Below are positions 1 through 9,375 of a DNA stretch of 64,000 nucleotides, one piece after another. The position numbers and the translations under genes are program-made. How positions within the stretch are numbered: position 1 is the first letter of the stretch; every line of letters begins with the position of its first letter. This DNA comes from Bradyrhizobium sp. BTAi1 (GTDB lineage: Bacteria; Pseudomonadota; Alphaproteobacteria; Rhizobiales; Xanthobacteraceae): contig NC_009485.1 in assembly GCF_000015165.1 (NCBI RefSeq), forward strand, positions 5,909,501 to 5,973,500, given 5' to 3'. The notes under the pieces were generated by a model that saw only the letters and a list, made by a program, of their open reading frames with translations, was not told where the DNA came from and made no database searches.

Positions 1-292
1 TCCTGTGAGCCTGCTGGAAGCGGCCGCCTGCGGCCGCCCTCTGATCTCAACCGACGCGCCCGGCTGTCGGGAGATCGCGATCCACGGCCAGACCGGCCTG
101 TCGGTCCCGATCGAGAATGCGGCCGCCCTGGCGCAGGCGATGACGCAGCTTGCGACCTCGCCGGAATTGCGCGCCCGCTATGGCAAAGCCGCGCGGCAGC
201 TCGTCGAGGACAAACTCTCTGCGACGATCATCGGGCGCTCCGTGGTCGCACTCTATGACGGCCTCGCAACCGCATCGGGTCCGCATCGATGA
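1..292 (+). CDS. Glycosyltransferase family 4, C-terminal fragment
   Basis: This is the last ~96 codons of a gene that begins before the window. The reading frame is open from the first bases, so the GTG at position 5 is probably internal. The residues match the nucleotide-sugar binding half of GT-B family 4 enzymes: SLLEAAACGRPLISTDAPGC followed by REI, then a GLSVP segment and a helix ending in the family's usual terminal region. Such enzymes transfer a sugar from a nucleotide donor in LPS or exopolysaccharide assembly at the cytoplasmic face. Its stop overlaps the next gene's ATG (ATGA), so the two are probably co-translated. Donor and acceptor cannot be told from this fragment. Confidence 0.85.
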   Translation, partial: PVSLLEAAACGRPLISTDAPGCREIAIHGQTGLSVPIENAAALAQAMTQLATSPELRARYGKAARQLVEDKLSATIIGRSVVALYDGLATASGPHR

Positions 293-1308
293 TCGCCAAC
301 CCCGCCGCCATCGCTGTTTCCGTCACTCTGCTTGCGGCCGCAATCTGCGCGGTGCTGATCGTACTGCTGCGGCCGGTGCTGCAGCGCTACGCGCTGGCGC
401 GGCCGAACGCCCGCTCCTCGCACAAGATCCCAACGCCCCAGGGCGCCGGGATTGCCGTGATCGGCGCAACCCTCGTCGGCGGCGGCGCTTTTGCGTCGGT
501 CAACGGGTTTGCGCCGCTGACATCCCTGTTCGTCGCGGTGCCCCTGCTGGCACTCGTCGGCCTGGTCGACGACATCCGGCCGATCCCGGTGCTGCCGCGG
601 TTCGTCCTGCAAGGGCTGGCCGTCGGCCTGGTCGTCTTCACCGCGCCGGATGATCTCAGGCTGCTGCCGATCCCGTTGGCGATCGAGCGCACATTGCTGC
701 TGATCGCCGGTCTCTGGTTCGTCAACCTCGTCAACTTCATGGACGGGCTCGATTTGATGACCGTGGCCGAAGCGGTGCCGGTCACCGCGATGCTCGTGCT
801 GTTCGGCATCTTCGGCCTGCTGCCATGGCCGGTAACGGCGATCGCCGCGGCGCTCGGCGGCGCCATGCTGGGCTTCGCCCCGTTCAACCGGCCCGTGGCC
901 AAGGTCTTCCTCGGTGATGTCGGCAGCCTGCCGATCGGGCTGCTGCTCGGCTGGTCGCTGCTGCAACTGGCCTGGCAGGGATCCATCGCGGCGGCGCTGC
1001 TGCTGCCGCTGTATTATCTGGTCGATGCTACTCTCACCCTGCTGCGGCGGATGGCGCGGCGCGAGCCGTTCTGGGCCGCGCACCGCACGCATTTCTATCA
1101 GCGTGCCACCGACAACGGCTTCACCGTAGCCGGTGTCGTCGGCGACGTGTTCGTGCTCAACATCGGCCTCGCAGTGCTGGCCGGCACGTCGGTCGTGATG
1201 CGCTCGGTTGCGGCTGACGTGATCCTGATCGTCGTCGGCCTCGGCGCTGTGGCCGTCGTGCTGCGTCGGTTCTCGCAGCCGCGCGTCCGGCCGTCAGGCG
1301 GCGCTTGA
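289..1308 (+). CDS. MraY/WecA-type undecaprenyl-phosphate sugar-1-phosphate transferase
   Basis: A 339-residue polytopic membrane protein with about ten hydrophobic segments. It shows the family signatures in order: the acidic pair in GLVDDIRP (~100), NFMDGLD (~148), FLGDVGS (~208) and the basic cytoplasmic loop HRTHFYQRA (~264). Enzymes of this family move a HexNAc-1-phosphate from UDP-sugar to undecaprenyl phosphate, the first step of O-antigen or other lipid-linked glycan synthesis. It overlaps the upstream glycosyltransferase by 4 bp. Its 3' end overlaps the convergent dehydratase/epimerase gene by 15 bp. Its place in an LPS block and its short length favour a WecA-like role over MraY, but the exact sugar is not visible. 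Confidence 0.88.
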   Translation: MIANPAAIAVSVTLLAAAICAVLIVLLRPVLQRYALARPNARSSHKIPTPQGAGIAVIGATLVGGGAFASVNGFAPLTSLFVAVPLLALVGLVDDIRPIPVLPRFVLQGLAVGLVVFTAPDDLRLLPIPLAIERTLLLIAGLWFVNLVNFMDGLDLMTVAEAVPVTAMLVLFGIFGLLPWPVTAIAAALGGAMLGFAPFNRPVAKVFLGDVGSLPIGLLLGWSLLQLAWQGSIAAALLLPLYYLVDATLTLLRRMARREPFWAAHRTHFYQRATDNGFTVAGVVGDVFVLNIGLAVLAGTSVVMRSVAADVILIVVGLGAVAVVLRRFSQPRVRPSGGA

Positions 1309-3207
1309 ACCGAACTCAGGCACCGCGTCCTTCAGCACCGCCTTGATCGTCACCGGATCGTTCCGCGCAATGGCCTGGTCCAGCGCCGCGATCCATCCCT
1401 TCAGAGTCTGCATCGGCGGCTCGTTCGGCTTGGCGGCCATGATGCCGGCGACGCCGATCTCGACCGGCGGCTCCTCGCTCGCGAACAGGATCTCGTTCAG
1501 GCGCTCGCCTGGACGAATCCCGGTGAACACGATCTCGATGTCGTAGCCCGGCTGCAGTCCGGAGAGGCGGATCATGCGCTCCGCCAGTTCGACGATGCGG
1601 ACCGGCTGGCCCATGTTCAGCACGTACACCGAGACCCCCGGCCGCTCCGGTGCCAGCGCATGCGAGGCCGCGGTGATCACGAGGTCACAGGCCTCGCGAA
1701 TGGTCATGAAGTAGCGCACCATGTCCGGATGAGTCACCGTGACCGGGCCGCCCGCCTCGATCTGGGCCTTGAACTTCGGCACCACCGAGCCGTTCGACGC
1801 CAGCACATTGCCGAAGCGCACGGAGATCAGCCGCATCGGCGGCCGGCCGATCGGGCGCTCCGCAAGCTGGCGGTCGAGCGCCTGACAATACATCTCGGCG
1901 AAACGTTTGGTGAGTCCGAGCATCGACACCGGCTCGATCGCCTTGTCCGTCGAGATCATCACCATCGCCTCCGCGCCCGACGCCACCGCGGCATCGGCGA
2001 CGTTGATCGAGCCGAAGATGTTGGTCTTGACGCCCTCGCTCCAATCACGCTCGAGGATCGGCACATGTTTCAGGGCGGCCGCGTGAAACACGAGATCCGG
2101 CTTGAACTCGCCGATCAGCGCGAACACCCGGTCGCGATCGCGAATGTCGGCGATCCGTCCCTCGACGGCGACCTTGGCCTCGGGGGCGGCCGCGAGTACC
2201 TCGGTGATCGCATAGAGCGCCGGCTCGGAATTCTCCAGGATGAGCAGCCGCGCCGCGCCGAACGCCACCACACGCTGGCAGATCTCGGCGCCGATCGAGC
2301 CGCCGCCGCCGGTCACGACGACCGCCTTGCCTCTCACCAGCGCCTCGAGCCGTCCGTAATCGATCTTCTCGCTCGGCCGCAGCAGCAAGTCCTCGACCGC
2401 CACCGGCGCCAGTCGCGGAGCATCGCCGCTCTCCAGCGAAGGCAGCCGGCTGATGATCAAGCGCAGCCGTCGGGCGCGCATCAGGAAGGTCTCCGGATGG
2501 CAGTCCGGCTCGAACGCGGTCGGCATCATCAGCGCGCGCGCGATCGGCTTGCCCCTGCGGGCAAAGTCCGTGGCGACGTCCTCGATGTCGTCGATGCCGC
2601 CCAGCACCGGCACGCCGCGGATCAACTGACCACGGTCGGCCATCGAAGGCGACAGGATTCCGATCGGCCAGATCCGCTTGACCGCGCCGCTTTCGATGCC
2701 ACGCAAGACCACCTCGGCGTCCGCCGTGCGGCCGATCAGCAGCGCCGGCGCGGCATCCTCGGATCTCGCGTGGTGGCGCACCCTCGTGTAGCGGAAATAC
2801 CGATAGGCAAACCTTAGCGTGCTCAGCGCGAAGATCTCCAGGAACCAGTACAGGATGATCGTGAGCTTGCCGAAGAAGAAGGTGCCGCGGACATTCGGAG
2901 CGACGATGATGTAGTCCAGCACCAGCAGGGCCAGCGTCAGCACCGTCGCGACGCGCACGATGTTGAGCGCGTCCGGCAGCGAAATGAAGCGCCATTTCGT
3001 GGTCAGCAGGTTGGAGAAATAGAAGACCACGAAGCTGAAGACGATGAAATAAGGCAGGAGCTGCAGGAGCAGCGGGACCCGCTCCCAGAAACTGCTGGCG
3101 CCTTCGAAACGGATATAGAACGCGGCAAACAGCGCGACGACGCTGACGAGCAGGTCGTGGACGGCGATCAGCAGGTTGCGGGAGGTTAGTTGGGACAGGC
3201 GCGTCAT
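1294..3207 (-). CDS. FlaA1/CapD-type polysaccharide biosynthesis protein (nucleotide-sugar dehydratase/epimerase)
   Basis: 637 residues. The N-terminal ~120 residues hold four transmembrane helices. A CoA-binding-like Rossmann region follows (~150-270), then an extended SDR domain starting at VVVTGGGGSIGAEICQRV (~297). In the catalytic region the SDR tyrosine is replaced by methionine (SMLGLTKRFAE), as is usual for membrane-anchored UDP-GlcNAc 4,6-dehydratases of the CapD/WbpM/PglF group. These make a 4-keto-6-deoxy sugar, the precursor of rare amino sugars such as QuiNAc or FucNAc. The gene starts at ATG 3207 and its start overlaps the stop of the upstream ligase-like gene by 4 bp, so it is the last gene of a minus-strand operon with hldD, hldE and the ligase. 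Confidence 0.92.
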   Translation of the reverse strand: MTRLSQLTSRNLLIAVHDLLVSVVALFAAFYIRFEGASSFWERVPLLLQLLPYFIVFSFVVFYFSNLLTTKWRFISLPDALNIVRVATVLTLALLVLDYIIVAPNVRGTFFFGKLTIILYWFLEIFALSTLRFAYRYFRYTRVRHHARSEDAAPALLIGRTADAEVVLRGIESGAVKRIWPIGILSPSMADRGQLIRGVPVLGGIDDIEDVATDFARRGKPIARALMMPTAFEPDCHPETFLMRARRLRLIISRLPSLESGDAPRLAPVAVEDLLLRPSEKIDYGRLEALVRGKAVVVTGGGGSIGAEICQRVVAFGAARLLILENSEPALYAITEVLAAAPEAKVAVEGRIADIRDRDRVFALIGEFKPDLVFHAAALKHVPILERDWSEGVKTNIFGSINVADAAVASGAEAMVMISTDKAIEPVSMLGLTKRFAEMYCQALDRQLAERPIGRPPMRLISVRFGNVLASNGSVVPKFKAQIEAGGPVTVTHPDMVRYFMTIREACDLVITAASHALAPERPGVSVYVLNMGQPVRIVELAERMIRLSGLQPGYDIEIVFTGIRPGERLNEILFASEEPPVEIGVAGIMAAKPNEPPMQTLKGWIAALDQAIARNDPVTIKAVLKDAVPEFGSSAA

Positions 3208-4487
3208 GTCACGGCCGGTCCCTGGGTCTCATCGGGCTTTGGCTTCGATCGCAGCAGCATACCGCCAGCGACGCCGACGCCGATCACATACATCCATCCC
3301 TCGTGGAAATCGAAAATATGGGAGTTGAACAACGAGGTGAAGATGTTCTGCACGACGACGAGAAGCCCGATCCAGGGCACGAGGCCATCGCCCCGGAACT
3401 GTAGCAGATGCACCGCCCACATGGCGTAGAGGATGATGACCCCAAGCGTCCCCCACTGGACGGCGACGTTGAGCGTCTGGTTGTGGGGATTGCCGACCAC
3501 CGTTCCGGCGGCGAGGTCCGAGCGCTCGCTTGCCGCCAGCTCGAACAGATGGCGGGTCGAGCCTGAGCCGTGTCCGATCAGCGGGGCATCGGCGAAGAAG
3601 CGCAGAGATTTGCGCCAGAATTCCAGCCGTTCGCCGATCGAGGTGACGCCGCGGTCGTTCCTGTAGTCCTGATATTGGCTCGTGAAGGTCGCGACCTTGG
3701 CCTGCAGTTGCGGCGACACCGACCACGCCGCCAGACCAAGCGCGAGCGCGCTGACCGCAATCAGCAGATTGGCCCGCCATTTCAGGTGGATCAGGCCGAA
3801 CACGGCAAGCAGGATCGGGATCGTCACCAACGCGGTGCGCGAGACGACGATGAAGATCATGTTGGCCAGGAAGGCAATCATGATCGCGGTCAGCAGGGCG
3901 GCCGGCGCGAACCGGCGGGCGCGCAGCAGCTGCGCGATCGGATAGGCCAGCGCCACCGCACAGAGCGAGAATTCCTGGCCCTGGTCGATATAGTTCTTCA
4001 CGAAGATGCCGCGATCCGCATTGGCCTTGAGCGCCAGCGCCGGATTGAACGCCACGGCCGTCGACATCCCGACCATCAGCACGCAGGAGGCCAGAAACGC
4101 GGTGAACACCCAGAGGCCGCGTTCGGACCGCTCGAAATGGTAGAACAAGCCGGGAAGCACCAGAAGTTTGGCTGCAGGCCCGACGGCATAGAGCCTCGCT
4201 CCCCACGCCGCATCCGACCACAGCGTTCCGACCAGGGCGAGCAGGAACAGAGCGATCGGTGCCAGCGAAATCGGACGCTTCAGGATCTGCAGCAGACGTG
4301 CCAGGTCGAGGAACGGCAGCATCGTGATCAACATCACGACGCCGAGGATCGAGACCAGCGATGTCGACCATGGCAGAGAGGCCGCCAGCAGGATGGCAAC
4401 GACATCGACGGTGGTTCGCCACGCCGCGGGATCGCGCCAACGGCGTGCCAGCAGCGTCGGAGCGGGATGACCAGCCAAGGCGCTCAT
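3204..4487 (-). CDS. O-antigen ligase-like (WaaL/O-antigen polymerase family) membrane protein
   Basis: 427 residues with about eleven predicted membrane segments and one large hydrophilic loop (~255-330). The loop contains [13 protein letters not shown] followed by an [10 protein letters not shown] stretch and [17 protein letters not shown]. This arrangement, with a histidine-containing periplasmic loop and the PHN motif, is typical of the Wzy_C/O-antigen ligase superfamily, which joins lipid-linked glycan to lipid A core or polymerises repeat units. It overlaps hldE by 4 bp upstream and the CapD-like gene by 4 bp downstream, so translation is coupled. Ligase and polymerase are hard to separate from sequence alone. 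The neighbouring core heptose genes favour ligase. Confidence 0.82.
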
Positions 4488-5956
4488 CGGCCGTCGCTCC
4501 GTGCCCGATCGACCAGCGCCGTCGTGCTGTGCCCCTTCAGGATGTCAATCAGGATCACCTCACCGCCGCCCGCCTCCACGACCTCGTGTCCGACCACCTG
4601 CTCACGCGTGTAATCACCGCCCTTCACCAACACGCTCGGGCGAACCAGCTCGATCAGGCGAAGCGGCGTATCCTCCGTGAAGATGGCGACGAGATCCACC
4701 GCCTCGAGCGCAGCCAGCACCTCGGCGCGGGCACGCTCGTCCTGAACGGGACGGCTCTCGCCCTTCAACCGTTTGACCGACGCATCGCTGTTCAGCCCGA
4801 CCACCAGCCGGTCGCAGGCGGCGCGGGCAGCCGTGAGCACCTTGACATGGCCTGGATGCAGAATGTCGAAGCACCCATTGGTGAAACCGACGCGCAGTCC
4901 CTCGCTCCGCCAGCCCTCGACCCGAGCCAGGATTTCGCCGTCGCCCGCGATGATCTTTTCCTCGGCCGCGCGATAGGCGTGAGGAAGAATCTTCCGGCGC
5001 AGTTCGGCCGATGTCACGCTGGCAGTTCCCTGTTTGCTGACCGCCACGGCCGCTGCGGCGCTCGCCATGCGCAAGGCCTCCTCCCAGCCCGCACCGGCCG
5101 CAAGCGTCGCGGCGAGGACGGCAACCACAGTGTCGCCAGCCCCTGAGACGTCGCGCACCTTCACCGGATAGGCCGGGACGTGGATTGCATCGCCCTGGCG
5201 CGGCACCAAGGTCATGCCGCGCTCGCTCTGCGTCACCAGAATGGCCTCGCAATCGGCGAGATAGATCGCATCCTGCGCCGCCGCAGCGATCTCCTGCTCC
5301 GTCTCGGCACGGCTGCGGGTTGCTTCGGAAAACTCCTTGCGGTTCGGCGTCAACACACTCGCTCCGCGGTAGATCGCAAGATTCGCACTCTTGGGATCGA
5401 CGATCACACGCTTGCCGGCCCGGCGCGCGGCATCGATCACGTTGCGCAGCACGCGCGCCGTCAGCACGCCCTTGGCATAGTCGGACAACAACACGATATC
5501 CGCCCTTGCCAGCCGTGGCACGATCGCATCGATCAGCCTCTGCTCGATCTCGCCGGACGCCGGCGCGGCGCGCTCCCAATCGGCGCGCAGCATGTGGGCG
5601 GAGAAATGCTCGGACACAAAGCGAACCTTGCGCGTCGTCGGCCGCGACGCATCGCGCACCAGCACGGTCTCGATGCCCGGCTCCCTGGCCAGTTCCGCCT
5701 CGAGTTGGGCCGCCGCCGCGTCATCGCCGACGAGGCCGACGAAGATGCAGCGTGCGCCAAGCGCTGCGATGTTGCGTGCGACGTTGCCGGCACCGCCGAT
5801 ATTGATCTCGCTGCGCTGAACGGCAATCACCGGCGCTGGCGCTTCGGGAGAGATCCGCGACACCTCGCCATAGACGAACTCATCCAGCATGAGGTCTCCG
5901 ACGCACAGCACCGTCTGGCGGGCGATCGCTTGCGAGAGATCGTCAAAGTCGAACAT
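4484..5956 (-). CDS. hldE: Bifunctional heptose-7-phosphate kinase / heptose-1-phosphate adenylyltransferase
   Basis: 490 residues from the ATG at 5956. A longer open frame reaching 6283 lies antisense-like over hldD and is not used. The first ~320 residues are a PfkB/ribokinase-type kinase: [11 protein letters not shown] near the start, [17 protein letters not shown], and the anion-hole motif [12 protein letters not shown]. The last ~130 residues are a nucleotidyltransferase with [18 protein letters not shown], the HxGH motif. The enzyme phosphorylates D-glycero-D-manno-heptose-7-phosphate and later adenylylates heptose-1-phosphate, steps in making ADP-heptose for the LPS inner core. It lies 41 bp after hldD and overlaps the ligase-like gene. 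gmhA and gmhB, the other pathway genes, are nearby. Confidence 0.96.
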
Positions 5957-5997
5957 CAGCGGCAGTCTCGGTGCAAGTGGGACCAATCGGGACTCGT

Positions 5998-6978
5998 CTA
6001 TCGGAAGCGGTCGGCGGAATCGAGATAGCCCCTGATATAGTGGGCGACCGCGTCCTCGAGCGGCGTGAAGCCGCCATTGTAGCCGGCGGCCAGCAGACGG
6101 TCGATCTTGGCCTGGGTGAAGTATTGGTAGCTGCCGCGAATCGCTTCGGGCATGTCGATATACTCGATCCGGGGTGTCGCTCCGAGCGTGGCATAGGCCG
6201 CGAGCATCATCTCCTTGAAGCTGCGGGCTTGGCCCGTGCCGACGTTGAACAGGCCGGACACCGACGGCGAGGCCAACAGCCACATCATGACGCGCACGAC
6301 GTCGTCGACATAGATGAAGTCGCGGCGTTGGTCGCCGTCGGCGATGCCCTCGCGGTGCGACTTGAACAGCTGTAGCGTGTGTCCGGCCTTGATGTCGTCG
6401 AAGCGACGGGTGAGCACGCTCATCATCGATCCCTTGTGGTACTCATTGGGACCGAACACGTTGAAGAATTTCAATCCGGCATATTGCGGCGGCAGCGCCT
6501 CGCCCCGTTCGGCACGCGCAGCGATCGCGGTGTCGAACAGCTGCTTGCTCCAGCCGTAGAGATTCATCGGCCGCAGCGCCTTGAGCGCAGCGAGCGACGG
6601 ATCGTCCTGGAAGCCTTGGCGACCATCGCCATAGGTCGCGGCCGATGACGCATAGATGAACGGGGTGGAACTCGCGGTGCACCAGTCGAGCAGGCGAAGC
6701 GAGCTCCGAAAATTGCGCTCCATCACCAGGTCCCCATCGGTCACCGTGGTGGCGGAGATCGCGCCCATGTGCAGGACCGCATCCAGCCGCCGGCCCTTCA
6801 GCCAGGCGTCGAGCTCGGTGGGCGGCACCACATCGGCCAGCTGACGCTTGGCGAGATTGCGCCACTTGCCTTCGCTGCCGAGCGTGTCGCACACGACGAC
6901 GTCGGTGCGGCCGGCATCGTTCAGCGCCGCAACCAGATTCGATCCGATAAAGCCGGCGCCGCCGGTCACCAGCAACAT
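5998..6978 (-). CDS. hldD: ADP-L-glycero-D-manno-heptose 6-epimerase
   Basis: 326 residues, typical for the family. It begins with the NAD(P)-binding [15 protein letters not shown] (residues 5-19). The SDR catalytic YxxxK is YGWSK. HldD-specific stretches include [15 protein letters not shown], which binds the adenylated heptose, and DFIYVDDVV. The enzyme inverts C6 of ADP-D,D-heptose to give the donor used by heptosyltransferases. It is the first gene of the minus-strand run hldD-hldE-ligase-CapD. A 149-bp gap separates it from the divergent heptosyltransferase gene, so the gap should hold promoters for both. Confidence 0.96.
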
Positions 6979-7127
6979 TCCGTAACCAGTCCCTGATCCC
7001 GAAAAACCCGGCCCTCGCGTAGCGCATGCGGCGGCAAAGTGTAAGCGCTTTGGTGACGACGCGCCGGGCCCACTTTACCTGCGGCGGCCGAGCGGCTACC
7101 AGCGGCCCGAAGCTAGGCAATCAAAGA

Positions 7128-8192
7128 ATGAATTCCAATTCGCCCAAAATCGAGGTGGACGAGACGGACACCAGCCCGATCCTGATCATTCCCTATATGT
7201 GGATCGGGGATTTCGTGCGCGGCCACACCGTGGTGCGGGTGCTCAAGGAGCGCTGGCCGAACCGTCCTGTGGACCTGCTGGTGACCTCGCTCTGCGCCCC
7301 GCTGGTCGATTACATGCCCGGCGTCCGCTCCGGCATTGTCTGGGACCTGCCGCGCAGCCGGCTGGCGCTCGCTAAACAGTGGCAGCTCGCCAGCCTGTTG
7401 CGCCAACGCCACTATCGGACCGCCCTGGTGATGCCGCGGACCTGGAAGGCGGCACTTGCGCCGGCGCTTGCCGGCATCCCTGAGCGGGTGGGCTTCGTCG
7501 GCGAGGCCCGGTTCGGGCTGCTCAACCAGTGGCGCTGGGGCGAGAAGGCCCTGCCCCGCTTCATCGACAAGAACGCCGCGCTGGCCCTGCCTGACGGTGC
7601 GGGGCTGCCGCCCGAATGGCCGGTCCCGCAGCTGCGGGTACCTCCGGAGCAGGTCGCACGCTGGCGCGAAGCCCAGGGGCTGGGCAGCCGGCCGGCGGTG
7701 GCGCTGGCGCCCGGTTCGGTCGGCGCGGCCAAGCGCTGGCCGTTCTACGGCGAGGCTGCGCGGCTGCTGCGCGACGCCGGCTTGGACGTCTGGGTGGTCG
7801 GCGGCCCCGGCGAGAAGCCGCTCGCCGCCGAGATCGTCGCCTCCGGCGGACCTGCCGTCCGTGATCTGACCGGGACCGACCTGCGCAACGGCATTCTCGC
7901 CATGGCCGCGGCCGGTGTAGCGATTTCCAACGATTCGGGCCTGATGCACATCGCCGCCGCGCTGGGCACGCCAACCATGGGCATCTTCGGTCCCACCAGC
8001 CCGTACCATTGGGCGCCGCTGAACGGCCTAGCGGCGACCGTCCAGACCAAGACGCAGGTCCCCTGCCAGCCGTGCCACCGTCCGGTCTGCCGGATGAACG
8101 ACCACCGCTGCATGCGCGACATCCCCGCCGGCGATGTCGCGGCCATTGCCCGGCAGGTGCTGGCGGATGCGGCGGCGAGCGTCGCGCATTAG
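7128..8192 (+). CDS. waaF: ADP-heptose:LPS heptosyltransferase (GT family 9)
   Basis: 354 residues from ATG 7128. The frame stays open upstream to 7026, but similarity to the family starts around residue 15 (ILIIPYMWIGDFVRGHTVVR). GT9 hallmarks are the WIGD segment in place of the usual GDxL, the ALAPGSVGAAKRWP nucleotide-binding motif (~184) and SNDSGLMHIAAALGTP followed by GIFGP (~265). Four cysteines near the C-terminus (PCQPCHRPVCRMNDHRC) resemble those of WaaF, the heptosyltransferase II type. It adds heptose to the growing LPS inner core. It heads a plus-strand group with gmhA and gmhB. The choice of II over I or another GT9 rests on the C-terminal motif. Confidence 0.9.
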   Translation: MNSNSPKIEVDETDTSPILIIPYMWIGDFVRGHTVVRVLKERWPNRPVDLLVTSLCAPLVDYMPGVRSGIVWDLPRSRLALAKQWQLASLLRQRHYRTALVMPRTWKAALAPALAGIPERVGFVGEARFGLLNQWRWGEKALPRFIDKNAALALPDGAGLPPEWPVPQLRVPPEQVARWREAQGLGSRPAVALAPGSVGAAKRWPFYGEAARLLRDAGLDVWVVGGPGEKPLAAEIVASGGPAVRDLTGTDLRNGILAMAAAGVAISNDSGLMHIAAALGTPTMGIFGPTSPYHWAPLNGLAATVQTKTQVPCQPCHRPVCRMNDHRCMRDIPAGDVAAIARQVLADAAASVAH

Positions 8193-8249
8193 CTTGCGAA
8201 GCGGCCGCCCGCCCAATACACCGGCCTCACCACAGCCCGAGCCGCCATC

Positions 8250-8846
8250 GTGAACCGCGCAGCCGACGATCTCATTGCCAGCCATCTCGCCCGCTCTCAC
8301 GCGGCGATGGCGCGCGCCGCCCAGGATACGGCGCTGCTGGCCAGCGCCGGGCGGATCGCCGCCAAAATCGTTACGGCCCTGCGCAGCGGCCGCAAGCTCC
8401 TGATCGTCGGCAATGGCGGCAGCGCGGCGGATGCGCAGCACATTGCCGCGGAAATCGTCGGCCGCTACAAGCAGGAGCGACCTGCCTTTGCCGCGATCGC
8501 GCTCACCACCGACACCTCGGCGCTGACCGCGATCGGCAATGATTACGGATTCGATCACGTCTTCGCCCGGCAGGTCGAGGGACTTGGCACCAGCGGCGAC
8601 GTGCTGCTGGCGATCTCGACCTCCGGGCGCTCGCCGAGCATCCTCAACGCGCTGCGCAAGGCGCGCGAGCGCGGCCTGACCACCATCGGATTCACCGGCG
8701 CAAACGGCCTTGCGATGGGCGAACTGTGCGACGAATTGCTCGTGGCGCCGAGCGACGACACACCGCTGATCCAGCAGATCCACCTGGCGACTGCGCACGG
8801 CATCTGCGAGACGATCGAGGCGGCGCTGATGCAGGATCTCAGCTGA
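8250..8846 (+). CDS. gmhA: Phosphoheptose isomerase (SIS domain)
   Basis: 198 residues from a GTG at 8250. It is a single SIS domain with NGGSAADAQHIAAEIVGRY (~53-71), SGDVLLAISTSGRSPSI (~114) and a C-terminal HLATAHGICETIE helix that contributes the catalytic histidine. GmhA converts sedoheptulose-7-phosphate to D-glycero-D-manno-heptose-7-phosphate, the committed step of heptose synthesis. It sits 57 bp after waaF and one base before gmhB, so the three are likely one transcript. Confidence 0.95.
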   Translation: MNRAADDLIASHLARSHAAMARAAQDTALLASAGRIAAKIVTALRSGRKLLIVGNGGSAADAQHIAAEIVGRYKQERPAFAAIALTTDTSALTAIGNDYGFDHVFARQVEGLGTSGDVLLAISTSGRSPSILNALRKARERGLTTIGFTGANGLAMGELCDELLVAPSDDTPLIQQIHLATAHGICETIEAALMQDLS

Positions 8847-8847
8847 C

Positions 8848-9375
8848 ATGACGAAAGCCCAGCTCAAGCCGGCGGCATTCCTGGACCGCGATGGCGTCAT
8901 CAATCATGACGACAACTACATCGGCAGCCCTGAGCGGATCCGCTGGATGCCGAATGTGGCCCCTGCGATCAGGCGGCTCAATGACTCCGGCTATCACGTC
9001 TTCCTGTTCACCAACCAGTCCGGCGTCGCCCGCGGGCTATTTACGGAGGACGATGTCCTCAGCCTGCATGACTGGATGCGCACGGAGCTCACGGCGCAGG
9101 GCGCCGTGATCGACGACATCCGCTACTGCCCCTATCACACCGAAGGCACCGTCGAACGGTATCTGCGCGAGCATCCCTGGCGCAAGCCGGCGCCGGGCAT
9201 GATCCTCGATCTGATGCAGCACTGGCCGGTCCAGCGCGAGGGCAGCTTCGTGATCGGCGACCGTGCCTCCGACATCGCGGCCGCCGAGGCCGCCGGCCTG
9301 CCCGGTTTTCTGTTCGCCGGCGGCGACCTCGATGCGTTCGTCGCCGACATCATCGCTCAGACCAGCCGGCGATAG
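8848..9375 (+). CDS. gmhB: D-glycero-beta-D-manno-heptose-1,7-bisphosphate 7-phosphatase
   Basis: 175 residues, a HAD-superfamily phosphatase. The nucleophile motif FLDRDGVIN is at residues 12-20. FTNQSGVARG is HAD motif II, and the final acidic motif is GDRASDIAAAEAAG. The segment YCPYH is part of the zinc-binding loop, although the classical four-cysteine set is reduced here. It removes the 7-phosphate between the two HldE reactions. The gene begins one base after the gmhA stop and overlaps the convergent glycosyltransferase gene by 19 bp. Confidence 0.94.
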   Translation: MTKAQLKPAAFLDRDGVINHDDNYIGSPERIRWMPNVAPAIRRLNDSGYHVFLFTNQSGVARGLFTEDDVLSLHDWMRTELTAQGAVIDDIRYCPYHTEGTVERYLREHPWRKPAPGMILDLMQHWPVQREGSFVIGDRASDIAAAEAAGLPGFLFAGGDLDAFVADIIAQTSRR